Shown here: in pieces, positions 33,031 to 47,385 of the stretch
Layout of the letters: each line of letters starts with the position of its first letter
How positions within the stretch are numbered: position 1 is the stretch's first letter
Assembly: GCA_035578155.1 (NCBI GenBank)
Contig: JAPWDM010000002.1
Location: 33,755,437 to 33,819,436, forward strand
Source: Brachynemurus nebulosus
Lineage: Eukaryota > Arthropoda > Insecta > Neuroptera > Myrmeleontidae
Length of the DNA: 64,000 nt
Reading direction: 5' to 3'
Notes under the pieces: model-generated
Databases searched by the model: none
What the model was told of the DNA's origin: nothing
The model's input: only the letters and a program-made list of their open reading frames with translations
Translations under genes and position numbers: made by a program

Positions 33031-33824
33031 TACACAAACACAACAGTGATTTTGTGCAAATGAATGCATGTTTGAATTAAAAAGTAATTTCACTCACAAT
33101 TACGGTTTCTTTACGCGTACCTATCCATGTCTTAACAGGTTAACAGCTACAATATTTTATGTATAGGGTTACTTGTAAATAAGTCGATCATTCTGTGTAA
33201 TGTTTATGATGTTATACCTACCACAGTTTTAATTAACCAGATATCACTTTTTGATTTTTAATTAAAAAACTGTTATTTTTGCTTGTTCTAAATTTTTAAT
33301 TACAGTTGTAATATACAAACAAAATTTTAACTATATAACGATATGTGAACATTCATAAAGCTACGAATATATAAACCTATTGGTATATTCACATATCATG
33401 CAATACATTCTTGTACTATCTATTTGACAAAAAAAAAATAACACAAAACTATCAGGTCGCTGTCTTAAAATGTTTCTAATTTCAAACATAACACGAAAGC
33501 TAGCTTGAATTTCTGTATTATTCATATTCCCTATTTATACATATACCTATACTAACAAAAATTCAAATACACCGGCTTCTCTTTAACCGGACGAAAATAC
33601 ACAAACGTCGTACGCTTAGAGATTTCATATATATTGCGTATTTCTCTACACAATTTATTTTTATATAAAAGTTAAAGTAGTTTTGTTAAAATAACATCTA
33701 AAGAATATTTTCTAGCTACATAATATTTACATCTAATTATAAGCTTGGAAATTATACATTCATAATTATGTGTATTAATAATTTTTTATTATCATATACT
33801 TATGTTAACTTCCAAAATAATCGC

Positions 33825-33826
<2 letters not shown>
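33031..33826. other. No gene or repeat recognised
   Basis: AT-rich sequence, no supported ORF or repeat. Confidence 0.5.

Positions 33827-33876
<50 letters not shown>
33827..33876. repeat. (TA)n microsatellite
   Basis: About 50 bp of TA ending at the LTR at 33877. Confidence 0.97.
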
Positions 33877-33881
<5 letters not shown>

Positions 33882-34231
33882 CATACTAGACACTCTGTAT
33901 AGTATAAATACATATTACAGCAATTATCTCTAAGCATTAGAATACGCAAGATCAGCAGTTCCAAGAACCCGGCTCCACTGAGACGGCAACGTAATTAAAC
34001 AGCAACATGATATCTGTGAAAGATCCATAAAACCTTTTCTTACTGATAAAGCTGAATGTGCAAATTCTTTTAATTTAAAATATCTATAAAAGACAATCGT
34101 AAACTAACTTAAGCGACATTTGTATTTTTCATTCTGGATACTTAATAAAGTTAATATTGTAATCGTTTCATATAAAATTTGTAATTAATAAATTTTTTAA
34201 AAAAGTGATTTCACTTGTTGCAAACGTAACT
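33877..34231 (+). repeat. LTR of a second errantivirus-like family, with adjoining primer-binding site
   Basis: 355 bp with ends AGTTAC and GTAACT, followed without a gap by TGGCGCAGTCGTGCGG (from 34231), a tRNA-Ser-type primer-binding site. It is therefore a 5' LTR in plus orientation. A homologous solo LTR is at 58538-58859. It abuts a TA tract like the other LTR elements. Confidence 0.88.
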
Positions 34232-34760
34232 GGCGCAGTCGTGCGGACTGTTGAAAAGCATTATTGACCATCAGTAGTGATATCGTGAGTTGTGTTATCG
34301 ACGGAATATCGAGACTCCAATTCAATCTTGGCGGTTTACCAAGTGTAGTGGTACAAAAATGCTCAAATTGCCCTAGCGATATAACCAAGCCCTAAGCGTG
34401 TTTGTAGAAAACTGTGGATAGCAGTGTGCCAACGAGTGGTTGATACCGCTTAAGGCATTTACTTAGTCGCTGTCGGTCACTCAATGCACAACGAATTATG
34501 TTGTATTGTTGGACCATTGTTAGCTTGGACCCCACCTTGCTCCGTCCGACAATACGTGTTTTGTAATTGTGTCTGTGACAACTAACACAGTTGCAAGGAT
34601 CAAACCAACACCACTACACACAGTGTGTATCTACATAGCATAGTGGTGGGAGATAGAGGGGATTTTTTGCCTACATTGGTATCACTAGTGCAGAGATAGC
34701 AACTTGGCTTCTGATTATTCTGTGGATATAACACTAGGCTTGCGAAGTAGGGTACCTGGG
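34232..34760 (+). pseudogene. Leader of a truncated errantivirus-like element
   Basis: Follows the primer-binding site and should be the untranslated leader. I find no gag, pol or env motif, so the element is truncated. A segment near 34645-34740 resembles 59095-59190 beside the solo LTR, suggesting shared internal sequence or shared flank. The end at 34760 is approximate. Confidence 0.45.
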
Positions 34761-34965
34761 TTTAATTTATTGATTTATTTTAAATTAAACTTATGTAGGT
34801 AATATACAGTAAATATCTCTCTTATAGATTTAGAAGATGGTAATATCAAGTACATACCTAGCTATATTGTTAATAGGATAAGCAAACTGGCCAATATACG
34901 TAAAATACTTATGTCAGTTTTTTTTTCTATTAACTTGTAACTAATCGTAATTCCTCATTTACCAG

Positions 34966-36071
34966 TAGAGATGGGATTCTACCCGGAATTTTCCCGGGAA
35001 AATAGCAAAGTGGGTAAAAACGGGGTAAATTCCCGGAAAAATTCCCGAAAAGAGGGTATTTATTTTAATTTACTATTTATCGTAATATTTTCGATTTAAA
35101 CTATCAAAACCGCTGTTTCATAAAGAATATTTGCTAAACGTGAGTAATTAATCTTCAGACTACATAAATACTAATTAATATATCGCGTTATTATACAATC
35201 TTTGTTTGACTGTTTTTCTCTAGACAATTTATTTTCGTCGCTAGTTGTCCCATATGCGTTTCATTTTTCAGTGCCAATTTCCTGGGTCTACCACGACAGT
35301 TTTTTCCATAGTTTTCGCCCCTTTGGATTATGTTTTGTGTACTACAATTTCCGAAACGTCGAAATTTTACCTCGTTTCTCACTTGTCAATTTTGAATTTC
35401 GTGGTATTTTGATTCCTTTTTTTAAAACGTAGATATACTTCTCTGAAATTTGAACACATTGAGTTATAATATAATTAAATTGAAATTAATTGCTAACTTT
35501 GTTGAAAAGTCATCTTAAGTTGATTCGACATAATATGTATGCATGTATTTTTAAATTTAAAGAAAATAAATAAACATTCAATATGTACTGAAGTGGTTTT
35601 ATGAGTTTTATGATTTTGGACAGCAGTTTAAACAGAATTTGCTTATTAATAAATTAAATATCTTTGTTTTAAAATTGCATTGTTGAATTTAGTTTTTTCA
35701 TTTCTTAATGATAGATAACATCTGTAATGTTACATACATATTTAATAATTTGTATAAGACTGACTGATTATCATATTTATCATTTACAACATAATAGTGA
35801 CAAAAAATTTGATTTTGTATTGATAATTGTTTATTTTTAACGTTAATTTTTATATTTTGTATGTACCTTTATCATTTGAAATAAATGGTCTTAAATAAAC
35901 ATTATTTTATTTAAACCGCCACGCACAATTAACAAATATACAGAGATCTAATTAAAAACACATTTGCAAAGAAGTACAGCCAAGTAATCGTTTTTATCCA
36001 GGTTTTGGGAATTTTCCCGGGAAAATACCCAATAAATACCCAAATGGGAATTTTCCCGTCGCCCATCTCTA
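34966..36071. mobile_element. Non-autonomous hAT element
   Basis: 1106 bp with ends TAGAGATGGG on both sides (inverted) and an exact 8-bp target duplication TTTACCAG (34958-34965 and 36072-36079), the hallmark of hAT transposons. The subterminal regions carry repeated TTTTCCCGGGAAAA and GGGTA(T/A) motifs at both ends. No transposase or BED-finger motif is recognisable inside, so it is non-autonomous or heavily decayed. Confidence 0.9.
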
Positions 36072-36079
36072 TTTACCAG

Positions 36080-38587
36080 TAACTTACAAAATTGGAATCC
36101 AAATCAGTCACAATTATTAATTCATTCCGGCTGGTAACTGGAAACAAAATTTAAACATATTACTGCTTGTAAGCAAATAATAATTTACCTAACAGATTAC
36201 TTCCAAAAAATTTTCCAAACTTTTTACAAAATGTTCTAAGTTACTACATATTTATTTTTAAACTTAAACATGTTGTATATGATTATCCAATATAATAATT
36301 GGTAAGTAACGTTGTTTGGTTATAGCGTGTAATTCAAACATTTCAACAAATAAATTTGACAAATTATATTTAATTTGGCGAAAGATGATAAACGAGCGTT
36401 GTACCGACAAACAAACAAATACAAACCATGAGCTGAAATAGTTCATAGCACACAGTTCAACAACTGAAGGCCCCTTGAAAACAATATGTTCCATTATTGA
36501 TTGTTTGCGTACAAACATGCTGATGTTCGTTCAAGAAAAAAATAACTTTACGTTTCTAGAATATTAAATACTGGATAACAGTTACTTTCGTTCTTGTCGA
36601 TATAACATGGAATCACCAACAAATTATTATTTTTTTATTACTCATGCGGGAGAAATACTAGCTTGGCGCACACATTTTTGTACGCAAAATAGCAGTTTGA
36701 CCACTTCCCACATACTTTTTTGTCTCATTGTTCCATTCATTAAGTCTCTCCCTTACTCTTAAATGGGTCAAAATTTATTTACATCATTTAAAATGTTTTG
36801 AAAATATCAACCCTTAAAAATCACGCAAAAATTGATGAAACGATATACTGACAGTCGGAAATCACAATTTAATTGCTTATATAAATTATTAACCAAAATT
36901 AATCGAAATAATTAATTACCTTTAAAAGTCCTTATCAAGCACTACTATTTGTAATTTTTTTCAAATTTTTGAATCGAGAGCTGAATAGTTATGGAAGGAA
37001 GGGCTACATTGGACCTTTTGAGGCTTAGTTCTTAACAACGCCTACCAATGAAAAGTGATAAAGAGAAGCTCAATTGCATTTTATAAGGCCTTTATAATGA
37101 TTTCCAAACCAGAACTCCGAAACTTAATCCATATCTATTTTCAAATTTCACACTAGATTAGATTGGGGGACATAGACGAATTGACGTATAATATAAGTAG
37201 CTAGACATGACGATTACAGAAGATAAATATAGAAGATAAGCTGAAGTGTTAATTATTAGCAAAATTTTGTAAATTTTTTTAGCTAGTATCCTTTTCTATA
37301 AACGTTATAATTTTAATCAACGAAGAAAAAAAAAACAAAACAAAAAATAACCTTGTTAACAATACTGATCATTTTATCATCAACTACCCCCCGCAAAGTA
37401 AATATTTTTCTTAAAACGTGCTAACATGAAAAAATAAAATTATAGGACCTTTTTAGGTCAGAGAAAATGATGTCGTATCTGTTTTTCGATAAAAGTAAAC
37501 AATTGTAGTTACCTATATAACAAGATATATAATATCCGCTGAAAAAAATTTTTTTTCGGTGAAATGTCAACGTCGTGCTATTCTCCCCCTTCCAGAATAT
37601 AATAATTGGGTTCTTTTTTCAATTCACTATGCTCAATTTTATTTCAAACGATAGAGCCTAAGAGAAAAAAATGTTATATTTGTGTTTTTTGTAAACTTGT
37701 ACAGTAAATGGTCGGCACGTAGTCGTATTATTATTAGTAAACAGAAGCGAAAAAGTGACAAAATATAGACGAACGTACAGTGGTGAATATAAGCTTTTGA
37801 ACACTGAAATGTAGTTACTTTTAAATAGTTCTTTCTCTGTTATTGCGATAAAATTTTTGTGAATTGTTGTTAAACGTTTGCAGTTTCCAGTGCGACTTGC
37901 ATTTACAATAACCATCAACAAAGCACAGAGACAATCACTACAAGTGCCTGAACTAAATTTGGAAAATTCGTGCTTCCCACGTAGAGAACTGTAAGTGGCC
38001 TGCTCACTCGTTGGAAAACTCATAGAAAAACAAAAATATTGTGTATCCGTAAGTAATTTAATAAATAGAACTAAAAGACAAACACTTTCTTTAAGTAGCA
38101 TGCTGGCTACCCGCTAATAAATTATGAATCTAAAATTAGTTTATCGTCTTAAATACCACTGTTTCCCAAACTTTTTTCATCGATGAATACTTTCTAATTT
38201 AAAAAAAAAATTATCGTACATACAGGAATATAGCATAAATACAGTTGACGAGCAAAAAAAAAAAAAAAAAAAATTGTAAAACATTGAACAAAGTCAAAGA
38301 TTGTGTTACTTCAAGACTGCTTGTGGAGCATCAATGTTTTACAAAACACAACTTGGGAAGCGCTGTTATATACAATTCAAATTTGCGGTTGTTAACAATG
38401 AATCTTCACGCGGTATTGACGTCTGTTTCGATATTTAGGAAAATAACTAATGACACTCAAATAGATACATATATGTATGTATAATAATACAAGACTTTAA
38501 ACAAAATTTTAATATTAATAGATTTGAGCGTTAGTTTATGGTATTCCATATTTGTAAATAATAAAAACTGATAAACTTAAAAAATCG
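36080..38587. other. No gene recognised; fragments of repeats
   Basis: 36636-36720 is an inverted, diverged match to 52780-52865 ('actcatgcgggaga', 'ggcgcacaca', 'tacgcaaaat'). At 38157-38180 'cactgtttcccaaac' looks like a lone hAT-type end. The 147-codon frame at 37658-38101 (minus) has no motif and AT-driven composition; I do not support it as a gene. Confidence 0.5.
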
Positions 38588-38696
38588 TGTATGTACAAAT
38601 TAAACTACCAAGGTTGTATTGGTTTTTACATCGGTCAAACTGACAAAAATTTTGAAATTCGGAGAACAGAGCATTTCAGATCTTATAGATCAACTT
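38588..38696 (+). pseudogene. Penelope-like GIY-YIG endonuclease relic
   Basis: Reads CMYKLNYQGCIGFYIGQT and then RRTEHFRSYRS, which is the core of a Penelope-type GIY-YIG domain (Cys pair, FYIGQT, Arg, His). Only about 36 codons survive. Orientation is plus, opposite to the copies at 12.2 and 60.8 kb. Confidence 0.75.
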
Positions 38697-38699
38697 TAT

Positions 38700-39716
38700 T
38701 TTCAATATTATAGTTTATTTAAATTTTAATTTCTGTTTAAAACTGTATTTACTGTAATATTGTCTTTCGTCAATTTCAGGTTTCAATCTTTTGTCACGTG
38801 TTTGTTTGCCTTTTTTCACATGTAATGTAATCTTGTTTTTCTTGATTTTTGGATTCTCCTACTACTCCTACCCTACCACATCAAATACCACTCCCCCTTC
38901 ATAAGAATAGGTAGATAAAATTAGTCAAAGCATGAATTGAATGTAATTTTTATTCTGTTTGAAAATGAACTGACGGTTCGTAACAATATTGTCACAGTTT
39001 CAAAATAAAAGTGTTATTTTTGCGAAGTAAAATATTTGTTTATTATTTACAAGATTCCAATTTGCTCTAATAAATTTTTTCTATCACAGATTTTACGGTT
39101 CTCACCGTATTAAAGAAAAAAATTTTAAATTATAGTGATTTTAAATTGTTATCTCAGTTATGATTGATTCCATGTCAAATCAACACAGTTTTGATAAATT
39201 TTTTACCTGATTATCTTATAATACTTTGGTATATAAGTAGTTTCCATATAGATTAAGAAAAATATCTAAACTATTATTTGCCCACCCGTTTTGAAAATGT
39301 AGCTATGTAAAATTTTTAAAAATGGTTTAAAATCGCACGACAACGTTTTTAAATGTTAATACTTAGTTATTCTCCTAATTGAGCTAACAACTTGAGAATG
39401 GTGTCATTTTCCAGCTTATTAAAATCCCTTTCGTTTGTATATGACATGCTATATATGTCATAAATAATATTTCGGTAATTTTCAGAAAAAGGACTAAAGG
39501 AAAAAATAAAAAACGCATTATTAAAAATTTTCAAAAAATTATGACATAATTATAGGTTACTCTATTGTTAAACTGTGTACGAAGATTCAAAATGGGAGGA
39601 TTAAGGGAACCCATTATTCTATGCCGGAGGTACACTGTTTTCTCGTTATACGCAACTTTTGCGAAAATGAGATAGAAATATATTTCTTACCTTTTTTAAG
39701 CAATAAATCAACGATA
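38700..39716. other. No gene or repeat recognised
   Basis: AT-rich; may include 3' sequence of the Penelope relic but nothing is provable. Confidence 0.45.
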
Positions 39717-39718
39717 TA

Positions 39719-41170
39719 AGGTAATTGTACCAATAGTCGTCATGTTAAGCTAAAAATAAATTTTGGAAGTTCGTATTTGTCCTTAGTTATAAAAAAACCT
39801 ATTAAGTAAGATCTTAGCATGTTGCTTGTTAATTAATCTTTGACATAAATTCATTAAAATTCACTAATTATCAAAGCAAGGATAAAATAATTAATAAAAA
39901 TTAATGAAAAGTGTATTTGTACCAATAGCCGTCAGTTTCAAATTTGCAATGTACCAATATCCGTTTCCAAATTGTACCAATATTCGTCATCCTCGCTAAA
40001 AACATTATATGACGAGTTGTTATCAGTAATAAGAAAATAAACCTGATATTAAAAAATTTATTGACTTGTAGAATTGCTACAAATGAAATTAGGAGTAACT
40101 TAAACACATTTTTCATGTAACCATAATTAACGGGTGCCTAAATTTTTAAGAAACAATCGTACCATTTTCGACCAGGTCTACCAGATTCGAAAAGTGTTGT
40201 TTCTCTTCCGAAATTTTTAATCAACAACTGTACCCTGTCCAGTCACTGATCCTTGGATACAGGAAATTCAATTTTTCCTAAATTAATTACCCATTTAACA
40301 AGTATTTCGTCCTCTTTTGACGTTAGAAAGGTTGACGGACCCTTTCTAAAAGCTAAAGGATATTTTCTTTTACATTTATCTGATAATGTCCATCTGGGTA
40401 TTCCATATCTTTTTGCTACTGATGCGATTGATTTTCTACTTTCTTCGGCTGCGTCGAGGTCTTCTATAGAATATTTCATCTTTTTACCTTAGAAATTTAC
40501 TTTAAAAATACGAAGCACCAATAATCGTCAGTAAGCGGCACCAATATCCGTCATCTAAATGATTCGTTATTTTTATTTATACATTTCCCATAATCGGTGA
40601 CGGTTATTGGTAACAAATATTCTAGTATTATTTTGAATAGAACAGATATATTAAACTTACGTTAAATTTAGAAGAAACCATAAAAATATTTATTTTATTA
40701 ACACTTTACGTTGCTCCAATTGTCGTCAGCCCTGTCGGAAATAGGAAAAACGTAATTTTCGATGTACCAATAACCGTCACTTTAAAATATTAAATAAATA
40801 ACGGTTTTACTGCAAAAATTTATGTTTTGTATGTAAACTTAACCTATACATTTTCTAATAAAATTGTAATACTGCTAAAATTTCATAAAAAACGAAGAAA
40901 GGGTCTAAATAAAAAGTCACCTACCTTAGCAAAAACACTAGCGAAATTTTGATGTATTCGTTTTTCAGCAGTTTCGTATTTTTTAAGCAAAATTTAAAAT
41001 ACTTGTTACAACCATTGTACTACGCAAAATATTAGTTTAAATAGAGGGAGTGTCGTATTTTACTATAGTGTGAGAAATATCGTATAGGTACAGACAGTAT
41101 TCTTAATTTTTAATAAAAATGTAAGAAATGACGAGTACTGGTACCGCGACGGCTACTGGTACACTTACCT
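39719..41170 (-). mobile_element. pogo-like element with eleven GTACCAATANYCGTCA repeats
   Basis: 1452 bp with inverted ends AGGTAATTGTACCAATAGTC (left) and AGGTAAGTGTACCAGTAGCC (right, reverse complement), flanked by TA (39717-39718, 41171-41172). The inner part of the ends, GTACCAATANYCGTCA, occurs about eleven times: 39727, 39919, 39951, 39974, 40515, 40538, 40598 (inverted), 40713, 40764, 41129 and 41147 (inverted). Between the clusters lies the N-terminal part of a pogo-type transposase on the minus strand. The nuclease part is deleted, so the copy is non-autonomous. Confidence 0.88.
40142..40479 (-). pseudogene. pogo-like transposase, N-terminal fragment
   Basis: Starts with an ATG at 40479. 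The psq-type helix-turn-helix reads SIASVAKRYGIPRWTLSDK and the following CENP-B-type segment begins LTSKEDEILVKWVINLGK. One in-frame TGA at 40243-40245 interrupts it, after which the same frame continues with RVQLLIKNFGRE and GRPGRKWYDCFLK, typical of the CENP-B/Tigger DNA-binding half. It ends at 40142. None of the DDE nuclease remains. The domain would have bound the element ends; whether the preserved binding half is only a relic or acts as a repressor cannot be told from sequence, and the stop argues for a relic. Confidence 0.82.
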
Positions 41171-41285
41171 TACAGGTTGATTACTGTGATTTACGACAAA
41201 ATACAATATAACTACATATACGTATATACAAATAAAGGTAAAAAGATTTAACAAAACTAAAAATTGATAAATTCTAAAAAAAAAT

Positions 41286-41289
<4 letters not shown>

Positions 41290-41363
<74 letters not shown>
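41290..41363. repeat. (TA)n microsatellite
   Basis: Uninterrupted TA abutting the left end of the 541-bp palindrome. Confidence 0.97.
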
Positions 41364-43095
<1,732 letters not shown>

Positions 43096-44526
43096 TTCTT
43101 GAAAACTTAGTTAATTTTTATTTTGATAAATGGAACAGATATAAATATTGCTATTGTATTGACAAGAGCAATTTATTATCGTAAAGAAATTAAGAAATTT
43201 TTTTTCTCAAAAGCTAATTCATTTGGAACAATGTTTCTCCAAAAGTCTGTATCATAACATTTTGATGTTTAAAGTATGTTCAACAATTCATAAACTTACA
43301 GTTGCGTTATTGTTGGTTGAAGTTGCAAAATGTTCGAGTGACTTTTACTATACGTATGTTTTGAAAAGAAGTTTTTCTAGAATAAAATTGTTCTTATAAA
43401 ATAGCGTATTAATGGGTTCTAAATATTAGGACTGTGATAGTTGTTATAACTTTTACAGTTTATACTTCCAAAGACATGCCTTACCGATACTTCCACCAGT
43501 GGAACTTAACAATGTATCTTGTTTTGTATTGTATCAATGTATTGGTTCTGAAATAATATATTTATGTAGTTTTTGCAAAAGTAGTTCAAATTAAAATTTG
43601 TTTAAAAGTTTATCCATTACTGACTTCATATTAAAAATAATTTCAAAATATTTTTAAAGTACTTAAAGGATGGTTGGTACCTTAGAGATTAAGAAACTAT
43701 TAAATCCTCAAAAAGTGTATTAATTATTATCGTCGCACATTATTGGATCATTGTGAAATTTTCGTTTTGAAAATTACTTTCCTACTTTAATTTTTTTTTT
43801 TTTTTTAAATGTGAAATTACTTGGAAAAGCTTACCTATTGCAAAATTTAAGAAAATTTCATCTTAAAAAATGGACATTTAACTTAATGAACATCGAAAAT
43901 TACATTTCTCAGTCAAAATAAAATTAGTAAAATACTGTACGTAAGAATTTGTTGATTTTATTGTTTAAAAAATGTTCTTGAAGAGTAAAAAATTTTTTAA
44001 AATAATTATTTTTTCATTTAATCTTTAGCAGAAGGTATTTATTTATTATATTGGGTGTTACTGGCAGTATTGTTACTGTTTCAGGGATTCTCTCATTAGC
44101 TACACGTTAGAAAGTAGGTTTTGAATACTTTTATCTCACAAACTATACCTTAACTTGGTTTAAAATTTTACAGTACTAAAATATAACATATTCGAAAAAT
44201 TGTCCCAAAACACGGCAACCACATTAATAGATAAAATCTAAAAAATTTTACAAATAAATTGAATAAGTGATTACTATATCTAGTTTTTAAAATCAATTTT
44301 TTTAAATCACAAAATTCATAAATTTTATTATCATAACATGGTTTCTGGAAAATTATAAACCAGACTATCAATCTTAACGAAAATAAATAAATGGAGTAGT
44401 TTTCAGACGATTCAAAAATTTTAAATCCTAAAGTCGATGTTAAAACCTGGCAGATAATAGCCATAATACACATAATAGTGACAGGAGAACATCCTTAAAA
44501 CATTTTGCAATTTTGCGAAAGTTAAA
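43096..44526. other. No gene or repeat recognised
   Basis: AT-rich. The 101-codon frame at 44168-44473 (minus) has no motif and AT-driven composition. Confidence 0.5.
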
Positions 44527-44528
44527 TA

Positions 44529-44757
44529 GGGTAAAAGCCCCCTTTGTGGAACGATATCTAATTATGAACATTTACATATTAATGAAGTTATTTCTGAAAG
44601 AAACGCCTGATGACAAAAATTATTATTAATAGAATGATTGTTTTTCAATTTAAATTCACCTCGCATTTAAGATTTCCTTACTTAATTAAAGAAATAAATA
44701 TGTAAATGTGAAAACTGTTCCAGTATTAGATACCGTTCCACAAGGGGGCTTTTACCC
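44529..44757. mobile_element. MITE with GGGTAAAAGCCCCC ends
   Basis: 229 bp with inverted ends GGGTAAAAGCCCCCTTTG (left) and GGGTAAAAGCCCCCTTGT (right, reverse complement), flanked by TA (44527-44528, 44758-44759). A rearranged relative is at 54292-54478. No coding capacity. Confidence 0.88.
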
Positions 44758-44759
44758 TA

Positions 44760-45727
44760 TAATAATTAAGAATAATTGTATAAAAATTTCAGTTTGATAA
44801 ATTCTTACACTCAAAAGTGAGTGTTATTGTAATCGACGAAATAGTTGCATAGTTTGTATACTACAACTTGTGGGAATAATTGTTTATTGTAAAAAACCAA
44901 AAGTTCTTCAATATTGATATTGAAATAATCCGGTTTACAGTTTATTTCAAAAAGTAATTGTTAAGATTAATTAAGATTATACTAAAAATTATAATTACCA
45001 AGTTTAAAATAACATTTAGTGTCGATATCTCTTCAACATTTTTCCAATTTTTGTTCTGATTAAGATAATTTTCAAATTTTATCAATTGTTTTGATCTGAC
45101 GAAACAAAAAATAACGTAAAATAAACATTGTATTGTCTTACACGTTCAACAATTATTTTTGGAAAAAGTTATTTATAAAATTTTTCACAGTTGAAAACAT
45201 TTCGCAACAAAAAAGTAGCATGTGTTTTTTTAAATGTTCTTGCGTAGAAGCTAAACGTGTTCCGCTTTACAACTAACACAAATTTTCGCGACTGCCACTC
45301 ATTTTCAAACAACCACCGCTGATTAACTAAACTTGCGAGTTGCCGCTCGCGAATGGCTTTGCTATCATTACACGTGGGTTATCACATAGACACAAGCGCA
45401 TGCCATGCTGCTCTGTTTTATTTTACTCCTTTCTTTCTTTTTCGAACTATTCACATGAGAAAATATTAGAGTATAGTACGATGGTTGGGTTGTATTAAAT
45501 AATTAGAAAAGTTCAACACAATGAGAACATAAAAAGAACACTCACTCGTGTTCACTGCTCAGTGACACAAAAGTGTTTTGAATACATTGCAAAAAAGAAA
45601 AAGTTTTGGGGGCAAGAAATAAATATAAGAAGCGAAAAATAAATAAATTTTAATAAAATTTAAATTTTTCCGGTCATATGAAATAAAGTTTGACAAAGAG
45701 ACTAGCTTTCAGGTACTTTAACAATAC
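44760..45727. other. No gene recognised
   Basis: AT-rich. A slightly GC-richer patch at 45260-45420 contains 'tcgcgactgccactc' and 'gagttgccgctcgcga', but I cannot assign it. Confidence 0.4.
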
Positions 45728-46022
45728 AGGGCTTCCTAAACTTTCTAGACTCGCGGAGCCCCTCCGACCGCATATTTGATCTTCTCTCAAAAATATAAGT
45801 GAGGAAAAAAAAATAAAAGACGACATTCTGTACAAACTAATTGAGGAAAAATTGACGAGCAAAAAAAAGACAAGTGGCTTTGAAATAATCATTTTCTCCT
45901 ATTTTTTTATTTTTCCTGGAGAAACAGAAGAAAAAAATTATAAGACACGAATAATGAAAATTAATTATTTACACAGTTTCCCTTTTTTAGCAAGGCAGCA
46001 GTGCACAGTTTGGGAACCCCTG
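45728..46022. mobile_element. hAT-type MITE
   Basis: Ends CAGGGCTTCCTAAACTTTCT (left) and CAGGGGTTCCCAAACTGTGC (right, reverse complement) match the well-known CAGGGGTTCCCAAACTTT type of hAT termini. I could not find a matching 8-bp duplication, so one end may be eroded. Confidence 0.72.
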
Positions 46023-47326
46023 CCCTAATCTAAAATAGTTTTATTTATTATGACCTTTTATAAACTTCCATTGACTTTTGTAGAGTATTTAGAAAGAACT
46101 AAGAAAAATCTAGTGGTACATTTGGAGATAGCAGTTGTGTAAATGTAAGAAATTAACACTTCTGCAGTCGAATAAACGAATAGTTTTGTTAATAAGAGCA
46201 AACTAATTACGCATGTACGAAATATTCATTAAAAATTGTAAAAAATTATACTAAAATAAAATCTAACATTCAGTTGTGCCCAAAGACGTAAGAATACACA
46301 GCGTTAGTCAAAAATATGGAAACAGTGAAGAATCTCAATGGGAAAACATTTTGACGACGCTCTTGTGTAACAGACTGTATTTAAGCTGCGGAGATTTGCA
46401 GACACTTTCTTTTTTCTTTTAGTCGAATTTTTCTCGCCGTTCTTATCGTATAGGCTGTATAAGTCTAATTTTTTCAAGGAAAAATTCCACTAAAATTTCA
46501 AGGAAGAATTCTAAACGAAAAGTCTTGAACAAACGAACAGTCTATCGTATTTATACAATTGTGCAAGGATGCACGTGTTTTATTCGTTTGTCCAATTCAG
46601 CAGAATCATCTATAAGATTTCTTTATTTGGTGTGAAAATATCTCATTTTACAATTACATGAAATTACAGGAAATGAATATTATACTTTTTGATGTCCAGG
46701 ACAATTCTCTGACAAGTGGTCAATAAAAATGAAATTTTCGAGATGGAATAATTTGATTGAAATATAGGTTTTGTTGTAAAAAAAACATATAAACTTTATC
46801 AAACAAGTAAAATTTTTGAAAAAATATAATTAGTTTTTACAGTATAACACGAAAAGTTGACCCGTTGTAATTTGTCACCAAAATCTAATTTGAAAACAAA
46901 TTTCAGTATTGTTTTTTTAACACTGTGCGACAATTAAACAAACTCAAATCATATGAAAGGGTAAGTCTAGGCTTAAGGTACACATAGCAGTACGACTTAT
47001 TAAGCTGCATTGTTTTTTCCTAATAAAAAACAACTGTTTTCACAAGTGTGATCTCCTGTCCCGTGCGTCACGCATAATATGATTTTTTAAGTTATCTTTG
47101 AAATTAACAAATGAATTTTCTATAACACGTAGGTTGTAAAGGTAGAATAACAGTGCAGATTCAAAAATATGTTTATATTAAATTTACATAATTTTAGAAT
47201 TTTTAGTCGAATTTTCTCCGAAAAATTAGACTTATACAGTCTATACGATAAGAGCTGCGAGAGGCGAGAGTAGGGGCGCTATCCGTTTTCGGACCCGTAG
47301 AACACGAATATGTAGAAAAAAAAATG

Positions 47327-47330
<4 letters not shown>

Positions 47331-47382
<52 letters not shown>
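47331..47382. repeat. (TA)n microsatellite
   Basis: Uninterrupted TA for about 52 bp. Confidence 0.97.

Positions 47383-47385
<3 letters not shown>

Noticed and set aside
37658..38101. 147-codon ORF on the minus strand
   Set aside because: No motif, no codon bias distinct from the background and no polyadenylation or promoter context; a frame of this length is expected by chance in 64 kb.
45260..45420. GC-richer patch as a possible host promoter or exon
   Set aside because: No ORF, splice pattern or core promoter motif that I can defend.
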